A stretch of 64,000 nucleotides of DNA from the NCBI RefSeq assembly GCF_000400505.1, contig NZ_CM001857.1, positions 1,798,974 to 1,862,973 of the forward strand, written 5' to 3'. The translations under genes and the position numbers were made by a program. Shown here piece by piece: positions 35,726 through 47,086 of this stretch. A model generated the notes under the pieces. It did no database searches. It was not told where the DNA came from and was given only the letters and a program-made list of their open reading frames with translations. The stretch comes from Musicola paradisiaca NCPPB 2511 (GTDB lineage: Bacteria; Pseudomonadota; Gammaproteobacteria; Enterobacterales; Enterobacteriaceae). Every line of letters starts with the position of its first letter. Position 1 is the stretch's first letter.

Positions 35726-36298
35726 AATACCCATCTGAGTATTCACTGTTATTTTACATAATGGATATCCCATTTTTATTTGCTCTTTGGGCAATTAAAT
35801 GACGTATTCGGGATGAACTCCAGGATATTTATCAACTATCACCTGCTCTAATTTTTTAATAGTGAACATGATACGCAGGCATAATTATTGTCTGTTCACA
35901 TTAAACGTTTAGTGTCGTCTTTTTGAAAAGATATGTATCTCAACGTTAATTGAAGTGGAAGTTAAAATCAGGAATATTCATTTCTAATTATTACCTGTGT
36001 TATAGTTATGATTAATGATAAGCCCGTTACCGAGTCTATTTACAATAACAGTTATAACAATTCGCAATTATTATTGTTGGCGGTTGTAAATAGAATACTG
36101 AGGGCCAGGTGTTGTGCGACATGAGTGGTTGATTGTATCGAAACCTGGCAACGGTTGTGAGGTGATACGGGAACAGAATGTGCCGAACGTTAACCGAATA
36201 CCGGGGAGGCGTGCGGATGTCATATTATTGTCTGGTCTGTGTTGTGCTTGTTCATGCATGTTGCATAATACGGTGGATCAGTATCCATGGAGGGTAGA
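35726..36298. other. AT-rich gene-free gap
   Basis: About 570 bp with low GC and no supported ORF. A 77-codon frame from 36114 lacks a ribosome-binding site and family features. I see no repeat or mobile element. Confidence 0.4.
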
Positions 36299-36508
36299 AT
36301 GGTCAGCGTGGCAGCTCTGCTTGATGATGACAACAATGTCATTATGAACGATTGGGTGCAATCGAATATAGCCATCCCACAACTGTCCTTCTCTCAGCGT
36401 TCTCTCGACGATGATTCTTGTTGTTATTTATATTCCCATACCTGTCTTGTTATTTTGAGATGGGGGAAATTTTTATTTTTACTGAGTGTAATGGAATGCC
36501 GTTATTAA
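36299..36508 (+). CDS. Possible small protein upstream of the chemoreceptor gene
   Basis: A 69-codon frame (MVSVAALLDDDNNVIMNDWV onward) starts at an ATG with GGAGG five bases upstream, which is better than chance. Its C-terminal third is hydrophobic (about 47-65) and could be a membrane helix. I do not recognise the family. It may be a chance frame in an otherwise non-coding gap before the chemoreceptor gene. Confidence 0.25.
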   Translation: MVSVAALLDDDNNVIMNDWVQSNIAIPQLSFSQRSLDDDSCCYLYSHTCLVILRWGKFLFLLSVMECRY

Positions 36509-36577
36509 TGCGGGGGACGACCGTTTTTTATTATTTATGCTTAATCGAAAAATTAATCTTTATGAAAGGGGATAATA

Positions 36578-38242
36578 ATGAGTTTTTCTAATTTACGTAT
36601 AGGTGCTCGACTGGCAATGGGGTTTTCATTTCTTATTGTCATGTTGTTGATCGCCGGTGGTGTGGCCTTGACGAATTTGAGCGATTTCAACCAAAAGATG
36701 GATCAAACGGTGTCCAAGCTTTATCCGCTTACGGTTAAAGGCAACCAGCTGATTGATGCACTTAATAATGCGCTGTTAGGGCAGCAGGTGACACTGGTTC
36801 TTGATTCGCCAGATCAAATAAAGCGAAAAGCGGAGGAGATAAAAGGTTACTCCGAGAAAATAACACAGTTGATTAATGAGCTGAAAAATAGCGAACAGGA
36901 TGAACGTACAGCCCGGCTGGTTAATGAAATTCAACAAGTCCGCGGCGAGTATTCTGTTTCCGGTAATAAATTGATGGCGCTGATCCTTAGCGGTGATCAA
37001 CCGGCTGCAAAGGAAGAATTACTGAATGTATCCCTTGGGCTCCAGCAGAAGTATCGCGCCAAAGTGTTGGAATTCATTGATTATGAAGATGATCAGATGG
37101 TCAATGCGCGTGAAACGGTTAAACAGAGTTATTCCCGGATCGTTATTTTGTTGATCGCCGTCTTTGTGGTCAGCATTGTCGCCGGCGGGCTGATTGCGTG
37201 GGCGATTACCCGCAGTGTAACTACCCCATTGCGACAGGCGCTACGGGTGGCGGAACGTGTCGCTAAAGGCGATTTAACCTCGGATGTGGTGACAAACCAT
37301 AAGGATGAAACGGGGCTGCTGTTGCGTGCGTTGCATGAAATGAACGGTAGTTTGCGGGCTATCGTAACGCAGGTGCGCGATGGTGCGGATACGATTTCTT
37401 CCGCTGCATCGCAGATTGCCGCTGGAAACCAGGATCTGTCGGCCAGAACAGAGGAGCAAGCCAGTTCACTGGAGCAAACCGCCGCCTCGATAGAGCAACT
37501 GACATCTACTATCAAAAATACGGCAGAGAATACAGAGCACGCGGCAAGCCTCGCCAGTCAGGCCTCAGGCATCGTAAGACAAAGTGGTGAAATGATGGCG
37601 AACGTAACACGTGAAATGCGTGAGATAAAAGAGTCATCACAGAGAATGGCTGAGATCATCAGCGTAATTGACGGTATTGCCTTCCAAACCAACATTTTGG
37701 CGTTGAATGCCGCAGTTGAGGCTGCTCGGGCAGGGGAGCAAGGCCGTGGGTTCGCTGTTGTGGCAAGCGAAGTTCGGGCTTTGGCGCAGCGCAGCGCGGC
37801 GTCGGCAAAAGAGATCAAGGAACTTATCGATGACTCGGTGCAGAAAGTGCAGGACGGCATGGTGCTGGTGGAGAATACGGAACACACCATGGGCGCGGTG
37901 ATTGACAATGCGCAGAGTGCCAACGGCGTTATGAATGAAATCGCGCAGGCCAGCCAGGAACAGAGTGAAGGCATTAATCAGATCAATCTGGCGATTGGTC
38001 AAATCGATACGACGACGCAACAGAATGCAGCGTTGGTAGAGGAGTCCGCCGCTGCGGCGATATCGCTACAGGAGCAAGCGCAAAGTCTCGCGCAGGTTGT
38101 AAATATCTTTAAGCTCGGAAGCAGCCTGGCTGGCCGGGATGTTGTACAACCCGTAAATAAGACGCCGAAACTGGCTCTGGCGAATGGCATGGTCGCAACA
38201 GAGAAAGGACGTGTTGCAAACGAAGAATGGACATCGTTCTAA
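36578..38242 (+). CDS. Methyl-accepting chemotaxis protein with CheR-docking tail
   Basis: A transmembrane chemoreceptor of 554 residues. It has a first membrane helix (about 11-31), a periplasmic four-helix-bundle sensor ([20 protein letters not shown] onward to about 185), a second membrane helix (about 189-211), HAMP (about 212-265), methylation helices, and the hairpin tip [22 protein letters not shown]. It ends EEWTSF, resembling the NWETF pentapeptide that recruits CheR and CheB, so it is probably a self-adapting major-type receptor. AAAGGGG precedes the ATG. A poor sigma-28 like stretch (TTAC-N15-GCCGTTAT) about 75 bp upstream is not convincing. The ligand is unknown. Confidence 0.95.
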   Translation: MSFSNLRIGARLAMGFSFLIVMLLIAGGVALTNLSDFNQKMDQTVSKLYPLTVKGNQLIDALNNALLGQQVTLVLDSPDQIKRKAEEIKGYSEKITQLINELKNSEQDERTARLVNEIQQVRGEYSVSGNKLMALILSGDQPAAKEELLNVSLGLQQKYRAKVLEFIDYEDDQMVNARETVKQSYSRIVILLIAVFVVSIVAGGLIAWAITRSVTTPLRQALRVAERVAKGDLTSDVVTNHKDETGLLLRALHEMNGSLRAIVTQVRDGADTISSAASQIAAGNQDLSARTEEQASSLEQTAASIEQLTSTIKNTAENTEHAASLASQASGIVRQSGEMMANVTREMREIKESSQRMAEIISVIDGIAFQTNILALNAAVEAARAGEQGRGFAVVASEVRALAQRSAASAKEIKELIDDSVQKVQDGMVLVENTEHTMGAVIDNAQSANGVMNEIAQASQEQSEGINQINLAIGQIDTTTQQNAALVEESAAAAISLQEQAQSLAQVVNIFKLGSSLAGRDVVQPVNKTPKLALANGMVATEKGRVANEEWTSF

Positions 38243-38300
38243 ACCCTCTGTGTCGACTGCTATAAAGCAGCCTTCCTGACATCAGCGCAGGCTGCTGACC

Positions 38301-38326
38301 AAGTCCTGGCTCGCGGGCCGGGACTT
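38301..38326 (+). terminator. Terminator-like hairpin downstream of the chemoreceptor gene
   Basis: AAGTCCTGGC (38301-38310) pairs GCCGGGACTT (38317-38326) with one G-T pair and a six-base loop. The T-run after it is short. It lies about 60 bases after the stop. Confidence 0.6.
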
Positions 38327-39047
38327 TGATCTAACCGCCGTGCGATTTATGAGCTTAGGGTAAAATTATGGGCTTAGCGTCAAAACGGTGGTGTGAATCT
38401 TCGTGTCCGTCGTTTCGATATAAGGCAATACCGAATTAACGTAGTGATGTTGCGTCAATGCGGTCAATGCATCAGTACCATGCCGGCAGCGGCTGGGTGT
38501 AGCCTGTCAGATAGGCGAAGAGCCCTCGACGGCGCGATGCGGGGAACGGTATAGAGAAGGGAATAATGATGGCAAAAATTCCAAACCAGCAAGCCATCAA
38601 TAACGCGGCATGTTATCTCGCGTCGTCGTAATGTTGTTAATGAAATGTCTTTTTGGTGTGGCCTGGCGTAAAAATCTCGAAGCTGTTTCCCAGAAATGTC
38701 TTGTTAATAAGCGCTTTCAACAGAAGTCTCTTGCCTCGTCAGGATAGAGAGAGGAGAATCTTTCCGCATTTATCTAAGGGATAGCCTGAAGATTTGCGAA
38801 ACGGGTCATCATGAGTTTTTCAGAACAAGCGGATTCCATATGACGTGTTCTCATTTGCTACAAGCTAACCAAGGTCGAGCGTAGAGAATATTTTCTGTTT
38901 AAAGACGGTGGTTTATCATTTTTATCCGTTAATGTTGTATAAACGCTGACCTTTTATGATGAACCAGTCGGTTATCAAGTTGTCGGAAAGCTAATTTATC
39001 CATTAATATGGATTTTAGTTGATTTAAGCACACATACAGGGGGAGAT
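38327..39047. other. Gap upstream of opgG
   Basis: About 720 bp without a confident gene. It contains a 21-codon frame at 38566-38631 (MMAKIPNQQAINNAACYLAS) preceded by AGAAGGG, a possible small protein. The remainder should hold the opgGH promoter and a long leader. opgC, which is divergent from opgG in E. coli, is absent. Confidence 0.35.
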
Positions 39048-40616
39048 GTGCTGGTTAATAAATGTGGGGCTAAGCAGCCGGTTGCAAATCTTCGTTGGCT
39101 TTCAGCCGCTATCATGTTGTCTTTTATCTCTTTGCCTTCCTGGGCTTTTTCTCTTGACGATGTTGCGCAAAAAGCAGAAAAACTCGCTGAAAAAGGCTAT
39201 GAAGCGCCCAAGAGCAATCTGCCTGCGCAATTCCGGGATATGAAATTTGCTGACTACCAGCAAATCCGTTTCAATCAGGAAAAATCCTACTGGAACACTC
39301 TCCAGACGTCGTTCAAATTACAGTTCTACCATCAGGGCATGTATTTTGATATTCCTGTTAAGATCAATGAAGTCACGGCTACCAGTGTTCAGGAAATTAA
39401 ATACTCCCCGGATTATTTTGATTTTGGGTCGGTCAATCACAATACCGATGTGGTAAAGGATCTTGGCTTTGCCGGGTTTAAAGTGCTTTATCCGATCAAT
39501 AAGCAGGATAAAGATGATGAGATTCTGAGCATGTTGGGGGCCAGTTATTTCCGCGTGTTGGGGAAAGGGCAGGTTTATGGTCTTTCCGCTCGTGGGCTGG
39601 CTATTGATACGGCGCTGCCATCCGGCGAAGAGTTTCCCCGTTTTCGTGAGTTCTGGATTGAGCGTCCTAAAGCAAACGACAAGCATTTAGTCATCTACGC
39701 GCTGCTGGATTCTCCACGTTCTTCAGGAGCGTATCGTTTTGTCGTCTATCCTGGCAGCGACAGTATGATCGATGTGGAAGCGAAAATTTTCCTGCGCGAC
39801 AAAGTGGGCAAACTGGGAATCGCACCATTAACCAGCATGTTCCTGTTCGGTCCGCATCAGCCTTCCCCGACATTGAATTATCGCCCGGCGTTGCATGATT
39901 CCAACGGGTTGGGTATTCATGCCGGCAACGGGGAGTGGATCTGGCGTCCGTTGAACAACCCCAAACACTTGTCTGTAAGCACCTATACTATTGACAACCC
40001 GAAAGGATTTGGCCTTTTGCAGCGCGGGCGTAATTTCTCTGGCTATGAGGATCTGGATGATCGCTATGATTTGCGCCCGAGTGGTTGGGTAGAGACCAAA
40101 GGCGAGTGGGGGAAAGGCAAGGTTGAGCTGGTTGAAATTCCGACGGCGGATGAAACCAACGACAATATCGTTGCCTTTTGGACCCCGGAAAACTTGCCGG
40201 AAAAAGGCAAACCACTCGAAGTTAAATACCGTCTGCATTTTAGTCAGGATGAAGAGGCATTGCATTCTCCGGATCAGGCATATGCTATCCGTACCATGCG
40301 TTCCACCGGGGATGTGAAACAGTCCAACCTGATTCGTCAGCCTGACGGCACCGTTGCGTTTTTGGTGGATTTCGCCGGCGGTAAGATGAAAGATCTGGAT
40401 CCGAGTGCGCCTGTTGTCCCTCAGGTTAGTATCGGGGATAACGGTGAAATCGTAGAAAATAGCGTCCGTTATAATCCTGTTACCCATGGCTGGCGTCTGA
40501 CTCTGCGTCTGCGAGTGAAGGATAACAAGCAACCTACCGAGATGAGAGCGGCGTTGGTTAATGGTGATGCTACATTGACTGAAACCTGGAGCTATCAGCT
40601 GCCTGCTAATGAATAA
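39048..40616 (+). CDS. opgG: Osmoregulated periplasmic glucan biosynthesis protein OpgG
   Basis: OpgG (MdoG) is a periplasmic protein needed to make the branched beta-glucan backbone made by OpgH. The 522-residue product begins with a GTG (two bases after an out-of-frame ATG) and has a signal peptide with likely cleavage after Ala33 (SLPSWA, then [10 protein letters not shown]). The mature part follows the family closely ([52 protein letters not shown]). The ribosome-binding site AGGGGG is close to the GTG. It overlaps opgH by eight bases. In soft-rot bacteria opgGH mutants lose virulence, so this operon matters for host interaction (established for Dickeya). Confidence 0.97.
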   Translation: MLVNKCGAKQPVANLRWLSAAIMLSFISLPSWAFSLDDVAQKAEKLAEKGYEAPKSNLPAQFRDMKFADYQQIRFNQEKSYWNTLQTSFKLQFYHQGMYFDIPVKINEVTATSVQEIKYSPDYFDFGSVNHNTDVVKDLGFAGFKVLYPINKQDKDDEILSMLGASYFRVLGKGQVYGLSARGLAIDTALPSGEEFPRFREFWIERPKANDKHLVIYALLDSPRSSGAYRFVVYPGSDSMIDVEAKIFLRDKVGKLGIAPLTSMFLFGPHQPSPTLNYRPALHDSNGLGIHAGNGEWIWRPLNNPKHLSVSTYTIDNPKGFGLLQRGRNFSGYEDLDDRYDLRPSGWVETKGEWGKGKVELVEIPTADETNDNIVAFWTPENLPEKGKPLEVKYRLHFSQDEEALHSPDQAYAIRTMRSTGDVKQSNLIRQPDGTVAFLVDFAGGKMKDLDPSAPVVPQVSIGDNGEIVENSVRYNPVTHGWRLTLRLRVKDNKQPTEMRAALVNGDATLTETWSYQLPANE

Positions 40617-43158
40617 GTCAACTTTCTCCCTCGATTATATCGAGAAACTCCCTCTGTCTGAGTCTCAGGCAGAGGGCCTGCGTACATCGCTTGCGCAGAC
40701 TCAGGATCCCGCTGCGTTGCATCAGGCGTTGTCTGACGGCTCTTCCGTCAACATGCATTCTGATGATGATATTCCCCTGGTATCCGTCCAGCGACGTCTG
40801 GAAATGGCTTGGGAAGATGGATTGAACGGCGGAAAGCAGGTGTCCAAAGATCGCGAAGGGCGCACGGCTTTGTTGGCGATGCGTCATATCGTCCGGTCAT
40901 CCATGTTCCCTGATGCCTGGCAGACGAATCCTCTGGCGCGCTGGTGGGATGGCTTCCGGGGGCAAGCGCGTCCTCCCCGTCATCAGTACCGGACGGCAGA
41001 GGAAAACGAGGCCGAGAATCGCTGGAGAAGCGTCGGCACGATTCGACGTTATATCCTGTTGATTTTGACTTTGTTTCAAACGGCGATCGCTACCTGGTAT
41101 ATGAAGACGATTCTTCCTTATCAGGGATGGGCGCTGATTAATCCGTTCGAGATGGCGCATCAGGATTTATGGCGTACCTTCATGCAGTTGCTGCCGTATG
41201 TATTGCAAAGCGGCATCCTGATTCTGTTTGCCGTTCTTTTCTGCTGGGTCTCCGCCGGGTTTTGGACCGCGCTGATGGGATTCCTGCAACTGCTGATTGG
41301 TCGGGATAAATACAGTATTTCATCGTCAACGGTCGGTGACGAGCCTTTAAATCCGGCGCACCGTACCGCGTTGATCATGCCAATCTGTAACGAAGATGTG
41401 GAACGTGTATTTGCTGGCTTGCGTGCGACATATGAATCGGTGGCGGCTACCGGCGAGTTGGATCATTTCGACGTTTATGTACTGAGTGACAGTAACGATC
41501 CGGATATTTGTGTTGCCGAGCAAAAAGCATGGATGGATCTTTGCCGCGAAGTGAATGGCGCCGGTCGTATCTTCTATCGTCGCCGTCGCCGCCGCGTTAA
41601 GCGCAAGAGCGGAAATATCGATGACTTCTGCCGGCGGTGGGGCAATCAGTACAGCTATATGGTGGTGCTGGATGCAGACAGCGTGATGAGCGGCGAGTGT
41701 CTAACTTCGCTGGTGCGTTTGATGGAGGCCAATCCTAATGCGGGGATTATCCAGTCGGCGCCCAGAGCATCGGGGATGGATACGCTCTACGCGCGCTGCC
41801 AACAGTTTGCGACCCGCGTATACGGTCCTCTGTTTACGGCAGGGCTGCATTTCTGGCAGTTAGGTGAGTCCCACTATTGGGGGCACAATGCCATTATTCG
41901 TATCAAACCCTTCATTGAGCATTGTGCGTTAGCCCCGTTGCCGGGCGCAGGGTCTTTCGCCGGTTCGATTCTGTCTCATGACTTTGTCGAAGCTGCATTG
42001 ATGCGTCGTGCCGGATGGGGCGTGTGGATTGCCTACGATTTGCCGGGCAGCTACGAAGAGCTTCCGCCCAATCTACTGGATGAATTGAAACGCGACAGGC
42101 GTTGGTGTCATGGCAACCTGATGAATTTCCGTCTGTTTCTGGTTAAGGGGATGCATCCGGTTCATCGTGCGGTATTCCTGACTGGGGTGATGTCTTATCT
42201 ATCGGCACCATTGTGGTTCATGTTCCTGGCGTTATCGACGGCGCTTCAAGTGGTTCATACATTGATGGAGCCGCAGTATTTTCTGCAACCCAGACAGCTT
42301 TTCCCAGTATGGCCTCAGTGGCGACCGGAGTTGGCTATCGCGCTGTTTTCCACGACGCTGGTGTTGCTGTTCCTGCCGAAGTTGCTGAGTGTGGTTCTGG
42401 TGTGTGCCAAAGGCGCCAGGGAATACGGCGGCGTTAACCGACTATTTATGTCGCTGCTGATAGAGATGTTGTTTTCCGTCTTGCTTGCGCCGGTACGTAT
42501 GTTGTTCCATACCGTTTTTGTTGTCAGCGCATTTCTGGGATGGTCTGTACAGTGGAAATCTCCGCAACGCGATGATGATGCCACACCCTGGAGCGAAGCT
42601 TTTGTTCGACACGGTTCACAACTGACATTGGGCCTGGTTTGGGCGCTCGGTATGGCATGGCTCGATCTGCGATTCCTCTGGTGGCTGGCTCCGATTGTTT
42701 TCTCGCTGATCCTTTCGCCGGTGGTCTCGACACTGTCCAGCCGGGCCAATATCGGGTTAGCTTGTAAACGCGCCAGGCTGTTGCTGATTCCTGAGGAGTA
42801 CAACCCTCCCCGTGAATTGGTGGCGACAGATGAATATTTCCGTCGCAATCGTGAACGGAAGCTTGATGATGGCTTTATGCATGCGGTGTTTGATCCGTCG
42901 ATCAATGCGTTGGCCAGCGCAATGGCTACTGCTCGCCATCGCTTTAGTCAGGCGATCGAATCGGTTCGCGAACAGCGGGTCAGTGAAGCATTGAGTAGAA
43001 ACCCGCAAGACGTGGATAACAATTTGCGTCTTGCGTTACTTAGCGATCCGGTGATCCTTGCGCGCTTGCATCAGCGTGTCTGGAAACAGCCTGAGCAATA
43101 TGCTCAGTGGCAAGCGTATTATCAGGCATTGCCTCGGCCTGTTATCAAGTCCGAATAG
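40609..43158 (+). CDS. opgH: Glucans biosynthesis glucosyltransferase OpgH
   Basis: OpgH (MdoH) is the inner-membrane processive glucosyltransferase that makes the periplasmic glucan chain from UDP-glucose, using acyl carrier protein as a partner. The 849-residue protein has about eight membrane helices, beginning near 143-160 and 195-230, and a large GT2 catalytic domain. Catalytic motifs are visible: LDADSVMSG (DxD type) in the middle and [11 protein letters not shown] (Q/RxxRW type) before the last membrane cluster. It overlaps opgG, so translation is coupled. A strong terminator follows. Confidence 0.98.
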   Translation: MNKSTFSLDYIEKLPLSESQAEGLRTSLAQTQDPAALHQALSDGSSVNMHSDDDIPLVSVQRRLEMAWEDGLNGGKQVSKDREGRTALLAMRHIVRSSMFPDAWQTNPLARWWDGFRGQARPPRHQYRTAEENEAENRWRSVGTIRRYILLILTLFQTAIATWYMKTILPYQGWALINPFEMAHQDLWRTFMQLLPYVLQSGILILFAVLFCWVSAGFWTALMGFLQLLIGRDKYSISSSTVGDEPLNPAHRTALIMPICNEDVERVFAGLRATYESVAATGELDHFDVYVLSDSNDPDICVAEQKAWMDLCREVNGAGRIFYRRRRRRVKRKSGNIDDFCRRWGNQYSYMVVLDADSVMSGECLTSLVRLMEANPNAGIIQSAPRASGMDTLYARCQQFATRVYGPLFTAGLHFWQLGESHYWGHNAIIRIKPFIEHCALAPLPGAGSFAGSILSHDFVEAALMRRAGWGVWIAYDLPGSYEELPPNLLDELKRDRRWCHGNLMNFRLFLVKGMHPVHRAVFLTGVMSYLSAPLWFMFLALSTALQVVHTLMEPQYFLQPRQLFPVWPQWRPELAIALFSTTLVLLFLPKLLSVVLVCAKGAREYGGVNRLFMSLLIEMLFSVLLAPVRMLFHTVFVVSAFLGWSVQWKSPQRDDDATPWSEAFVRHGSQLTLGLVWALGMAWLDLRFLWWLAPIVFSLILSPVVSTLSSRANIGLACKRARLLLIPEEYNPPRELVATDEYFRRNRERKLDDGFMHAVFDPSINALASAMATARHRFSQAIESVREQRVSEALSRNPQDVDNNLRLALLSDPVILARLHQRVWKQPEQYAQWQAYYQALPRPVIKSE

Positions 43159-43182
43159 GTTTATGCGAAGGTGTAGAGCAAT

Positions 43183-43215
43183 GAAAAAAGCAACGACATA
43201 GTCGTTGCTTTTTTC
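43183..43215. terminator. Bidirectional terminator after opgH
   Basis: GAAAAAAGCAACGAC (43183-43197) pairs perfectly with GTCGTTGCTTTTTTC (43201-43215) around an ATA loop. It can serve opgGH from the left and lpxL from the right. Confidence 0.93.
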
Positions 43216-43335
43216 TTGCTTATAGCAAATGCCCCGCCAGGGCGGGGATATAGACAATCAAAACCGCCATGAAGACGGTATGTTACGAATGACGGAACCC
43301 GGCAGATGCATTCCTGAAGAATGAATGTAGCGGCA

Positions 43336-44255
43336 CTAGTACAATGATGTTTCACCCGTCGGGCGAGTTTTGAAGCGTCGATGTAGCCACATGTATTGGT
43401 CTGGTGCCAACAGAATATTTTTTTCAATAATCTTGTTCATCCACGCCGCAGTAGACTCTTCGCTCTCCAGCGGGAACGCCAGTTCTGCGGGTTGAATCAG
43501 CAACTCATAACCTTTGCCGTCAGGTAAACGGCGGGGGACAAAGGGCACGATCGCAGGTTTGGCGGCCCGGGCTAGCATATAACTGCCTACCGTCGTCGCG
43601 GCTTTATCTACCGCAAACAGAGGAACAAAAACACTGCTGCGTGGGCCGTAATCATGATCCGGGGCGTACCATATAATCTCACCCTGTTTCAAGGCTCTGA
43701 TCATGCCTTTGATATCTTTGCGATCCAACATAGATTTATTCGAGCGCATTCTTCCCCATGTTTGCAGCCAATCGAGCAATTTGTTGTCGTTCGGACGATA
43801 AACGCCAATCCCCGCGTTTTGCATACCGAAGATCCGCGCACCTAATTCCAGCGTGAGAAAATGTAGCCCGATCAGCAAAATGCCCCGTTTTTGTTCACGC
43901 AACGGGAGCATGTGCTCAATACCACTTACGCTGAACCAGCGATTAATCCGCCAGTCGGGCCAAAACCATGCCATACCGGTTTCCATCAACCCCATACCGA
44001 CAGATTCGAAATTTTTTTCACCAGGATGAGTCGCTCTGCTTCAGACATATTTGGGAAGCAGAGCTGCAGATTACGATCAGCAATCCTGGCCCGCCGTTTG
44101 AGAACGGACATGGACAAACGGCCCAACGCGGTGCCAAGGCGATAGATGACGGGATAGGGCAGTAAAACCAGCAGATAGAGCACAATAATCCCCAACCAGG
44201 TGAGCCAATAGCGAGGGTGCAGCAAAGAACGATTAAAAGAAGGGAGTTGTGTCAT
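43336..44255 (-). pseudogene. lpxL: Lipid A lauroyl acyltransferase LpxL, split by a frameshift at an A-run
   Basis: LpxL (HtrB) adds laurate to Kdo2-lipid IVA at the inner membrane. The first part, from the ATG at 44255 ([20 protein letters not shown]), includes the membrane helix at about 18-36 and runs to about residue 79. The second part, from about [15 protein letters not shown], holds the acyltransferase motif HFLTLE and ends [12 protein letters not shown]. They are in different frames. The break is at the T-run 44012-44018 (A-run on the coding strand): seven bases where eight would restore [11 protein letters not shown] and give exactly 306 residues, the E. coli length. A sequencing error is likely; a real defect would change lipid A acylation. 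Its position between opgGH and trhO matches E. coli lpxL. Confidence 0.92.
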
Positions 44256-44483
44256 AGCGTAATTAAATAGTGAAAACTGTTGATGGATAACCTGCCGTCG
44301 TCGGCACCTGAAGCCGGTGGTTGAAACCCCCACCTATTTTTACTAACAAAATCAATGTGCCGTCATGATAACACCGGTAAAAAATAGAGTTTAATCTTTG
44401 ATGACAGATTCCGATGAGGGATATGTGCCACTTGGTACTCGCACCCGGACGAACTGATTTGCATCGGGCATGGGGTAATTAAT

Positions 44484-45581
44484 TCAATTTTTTTGAAATA
44501 TGCCATGGGCATATCGCGGCTCGCTGCGCCAAAATTGTGGGGGCACGCTGACTTCTGCGTTGAGGCGGGCTGCTGCATGCCAGGGCCAGCGAGGGTCGAA
44601 CAATATCGCACGTGCCAGTGCCACTGCGTCGGCATCGCCGGTGGCAACAATGGCTTCTGCCTGTTCGGGTTCGGTTATCAAACCGACGGCGATCGTCGTG
44701 ATCCCTGTTTGTCGACGAATTTCCCGCGCATAGGGAACCTGATAGTTCGGGTAAACAGTGAGTTGTTGGCGTGGGGATAAACCGCCACTTGAGACATGGA
44801 TGAAGTCGCAATCCAATTGGCGCAACAGATGCGCTAATTCAAGTGATTGAGCCAAATCCCATCCACCTTCAACGCCGTCGGTCGCAGAAATCCGGACGCC
44901 AATCGCTTTGTGCCGGGGGAATACTTCCCGGACGGCTGTATATACTTCACGTAGAAAACGCATGCGGTTTTGCAATGAGCCCCCGTACTCATCATCACGC
45001 TGGTTCGTCAGCGGTGAAAGGAACTGATGTAATAGGTAGCCATGTGCCGCATGCAATTCGATTAAATCGAATCCCAGACGGTCTGCCCGCCGGGCCGAAG
45101 CGGCAAAAGCATCGATCAGATCTTTAATTTGGCTGTGGCTCAGCGCAACTGGCGCGGCATCATCGGGATGATAAGGTAGCGGCGACGGGGCGACTGTCGG
45201 CCAGCCGCCGAGCTCCGGCGCTAACCATGCACGACCAGACCAGGGGACATCCGTCGATGCTTTACGCCCGGCATGAGCAAGCTGAATACCCAGAGGGATG
45301 GTCGAATATTTACGGATACCGCGGATTATCGGGATCAATGAGCGTTCGGTGTCATCATCCCATAGGCCCAGATCACGGGGAGATATGCGGCCTTCGGGCA
45401 CGACAGCGGTCGCTTCAATAATCAGCAAGCCTGCACCGGAATGCGATAAATTGCCCAGGTGCATCATATGCCATTCGGTAGCCCGGCCATCTTCGGCGGA
45501 ATACTGACACATCGGTGCGATGATGATGCGATTGGGTAGCGTCAGATTGCCGAGTGTTATCGGGGTAAATAGTTGACTCAT
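44484..45581 (-). CDS. NADH:flavin oxidoreductase, Old Yellow Enzyme family (YqjM type)
   Basis: An FMN-dependent ene-reductase of 365 residues that reduces activated C=C bonds; the physiological substrate is not known. The YqjM-type features are clear: Cys25 in IIIAPMCQYSAEDG, the substrate-binding His pair at 177 and 180 in ELHAAHGYLLHQFLSP, Arg in LAHAGRKAS, and the C-terminal FMN-phosphate loop (AVGLITEPEQAE, then DAVALARAILFDP). A ribosome-binding site GGAGGCAG lies before the ATG. It is divergent from trhO. It does not belong to the E. coli order here, so it is probably an insertion relative to that lineage. Confidence 0.93.
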   Translation of the reverse strand: MSQLFTPITLGNLTLPNRIIIAPMCQYSAEDGRATEWHMMHLGNLSHSGAGLLIIEATAVVPEGRISPRDLGLWDDDTERSLIPIIRGIRKYSTIPLGIQLAHAGRKASTDVPWSGRAWLAPELGGWPTVAPSPLPYHPDDAAPVALSHSQIKDLIDAFAASARRADRLGFDLIELHAAHGYLLHQFLSPLTNQRDDEYGGSLQNRMRFLREVYTAVREVFPRHKAIGVRISATDGVEGGWDLAQSLELAHLLRQLDCDFIHVSSGGLSPRQQLTVYPNYQVPYAREIRRQTGITTIAVGLITEPEQAEAIVATGDADAVALARAILFDPRWPWHAAARLNAEVSVPPQFWRSEPRYAHGIFQKN

Positions 45582-45775
45582 GAGAGCTGCCTCCTTGAGG
45601 AATTAATCCTGATGTTTGGAGTATTGCCAGAGACAGCGAAGTTGCCAACTAATTATTTTGTATTCGGATACCCCTTCGTTCACGACAGCGGATGTTTGCT
45701 TGTGTATGATTTTGACGCTTTGTTAACGAAGTGTGTTTGGGTTTTAACATGAATGACAGCAAGGATATTAACACC

Positions 45776-46834
45776 ATGCCAGTGTTACATAACCGGGTTT
45801 CCAATGAAGAACTGAAAGCGCGTATGCTGGCTGAGACCGAGCCGCGAACCACGGTATCTTTTTACAAATATTTTTCGTTGGATGATCCACAGTCTTTTCG
45901 CGATGCACTTTATATCGCCTTGGTCGACTTAAAAGTCTTCGGCCGCATTTATATTGCGCGAGAAGGGATCAATGCCCAAATTAGCGTCCCAGCCAGCCAT
46001 TTTGAACGTTTCAGATGCACGTTATTTGCGGCACACCCTGCATTGGTCGGCATCAGACTTAATGTCGCGCTTCAGGATGACGGCAAGTCTTTTTGGGTTC
46101 TGCGTATTAAGGTGCGTGATCGAATAGTGGCCGACGGCATTGACGATCCGTCTTTCGACCCATGCAAGGTCGGGCAGTATCTCAACGCTGCGGAGGTTAA
46201 TCGCATGGCTGCTGATCCCGACACGTTGTTTATCGACATGCGTAATCATTATGAGTATGAAGTCGGGCATTTTGAACATGCCATTGAGGTTCCATCCGAT
46301 ACTTTTCGGGAACAATTGCCAATGGCGGTGGATATGCTGGCCAGGGAAAAAGATAAAAATATTGTCATGTACTGTACGGGTGGAATACGTTGTGAAAAAG
46401 CCAGCGCTTATATGCGCCATAATGGTTTTAAGCATGTTTTTCATATCGAGGGTGGAATTATTGAGTATGTGCGCCAGGCTAACGCTCTGGGATTACCGGT
46501 TAAGTTCATCGGGAAAAACTTTGTCTTTGATGAACGGATGGGGGAACGCGTCTCGGAGGATGTCATTGCACATTGCCATCAGTGTGGCGAGCCTTGCGAT
46601 ACACATACCAATTGTCGTAATCAGGGATGTCACTTGTTGTTTATTCAATGCCAGTCCTGTGCGGAAAAATATAAAGGCTGTTGCAGTCAAGAGTGCCTTG
46701 ATGAAACGGCTTTACCGCCGGCGGAACAACGTCGGCGCCGACAATTGAGAGAATCTCGGATGAATGTTTTTAATAAATCCAGAGGTTTTATGCGTGAGTC
46801 ATTGCATATTCCCGATACGGATAAAAAATCGTAA
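45776..46834 (+). CDS. trhO: tRNA uridine(34) hydroxylase TrhO (YceA)
   Basis: TrhO makes 5-hydroxyuridine at tRNA position 34 using oxygen and contains a rhodanese domain. The 352-residue protein from the ATG at 45776 begins [18 protein letters not shown], matching the E. coli start. Upstream in-frame codons (ATG 45749, GTG 45731) have no ribosome-binding site or family match. The rhodanese active Cys200 is in [15 protein letters not shown]-terminal Cys-rich region ([20 protein letters not shown] and onward) probably binds zinc. Confidence 0.95.
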   Translation: MPVLHNRVSNEELKARMLAETEPRTTVSFYKYFSLDDPQSFRDALYIALVDLKVFGRIYIAREGINAQISVPASHFERFRCTLFAAHPALVGIRLNVALQDDGKSFWVLRIKVRDRIVADGIDDPSFDPCKVGQYLNAAEVNRMAADPDTLFIDMRNHYEYEVGHFEHAIEVPSDTFREQLPMAVDMLAREKDKNIVMYCTGGIRCEKASAYMRHNGFKHVFHIEGGIIEYVRQANALGLPVKFIGKNFVFDERMGERVSEDVIAHCHQCGEPCDTHTNCRNQGCHLLFIQCQSCAEKYKGCCSQECLDETALPPAEQRRRRQLRESRMNVFNKSRGFMRESLHIPDTDKKS

Positions 46835-46942
46835 CGATAAAATCGTACAGGAAGGCTCACCTAATATCTTGGGTTACTTTTGATGAGGATCTTAAGATAA
46901 CCCACAAGTGATCTACCTGAGGGGGAATATAAGGAAGGCGCA

Positions 46943-47032
46943 ATGAGTCAAATAAGTGAGTTACAAGATAAAGAAGAGCTATACATCCCGGATGCTATCA
47001 TGGATGGCATATTTTTCAGCTATATCGGGTGA
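46943..47032 (+). CDS. Possible 29-residue small protein
   Basis: A short frame (MSQISELQDKEELYIPDAIM, then DGIFFSYIG) starts nine bases after AAGGAAGG. The N-terminal part is charged and protein-like; I do not recognise the family. It could be a real small protein or the 5' remnant of a decayed gene. A strong hairpin follows about 55 bp later. Confidence 0.3.
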   Translation: MSQISELQDKEELYIPDAIMDGIFFSYIG

Positions 47033-47086
47033 TTTTCTGCTCGAGCGCTTTTTACTATAACGACCGAATTGAGCTAATGAATGATG

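Noticed and set aside
36114..36347. 77-codon plus-strand frame in the gap before the chemoreceptor gene
   Set aside because: No ribosome-binding site, Cys/Trp-rich random composition.
36480..36510. Sigma-28 like promoter (GCCGTTAT with TTAC 15 bases upstream) before the chemoreceptor gene
   Set aside because: Both elements deviate too much from TAAA and GCCGATAA to be called.
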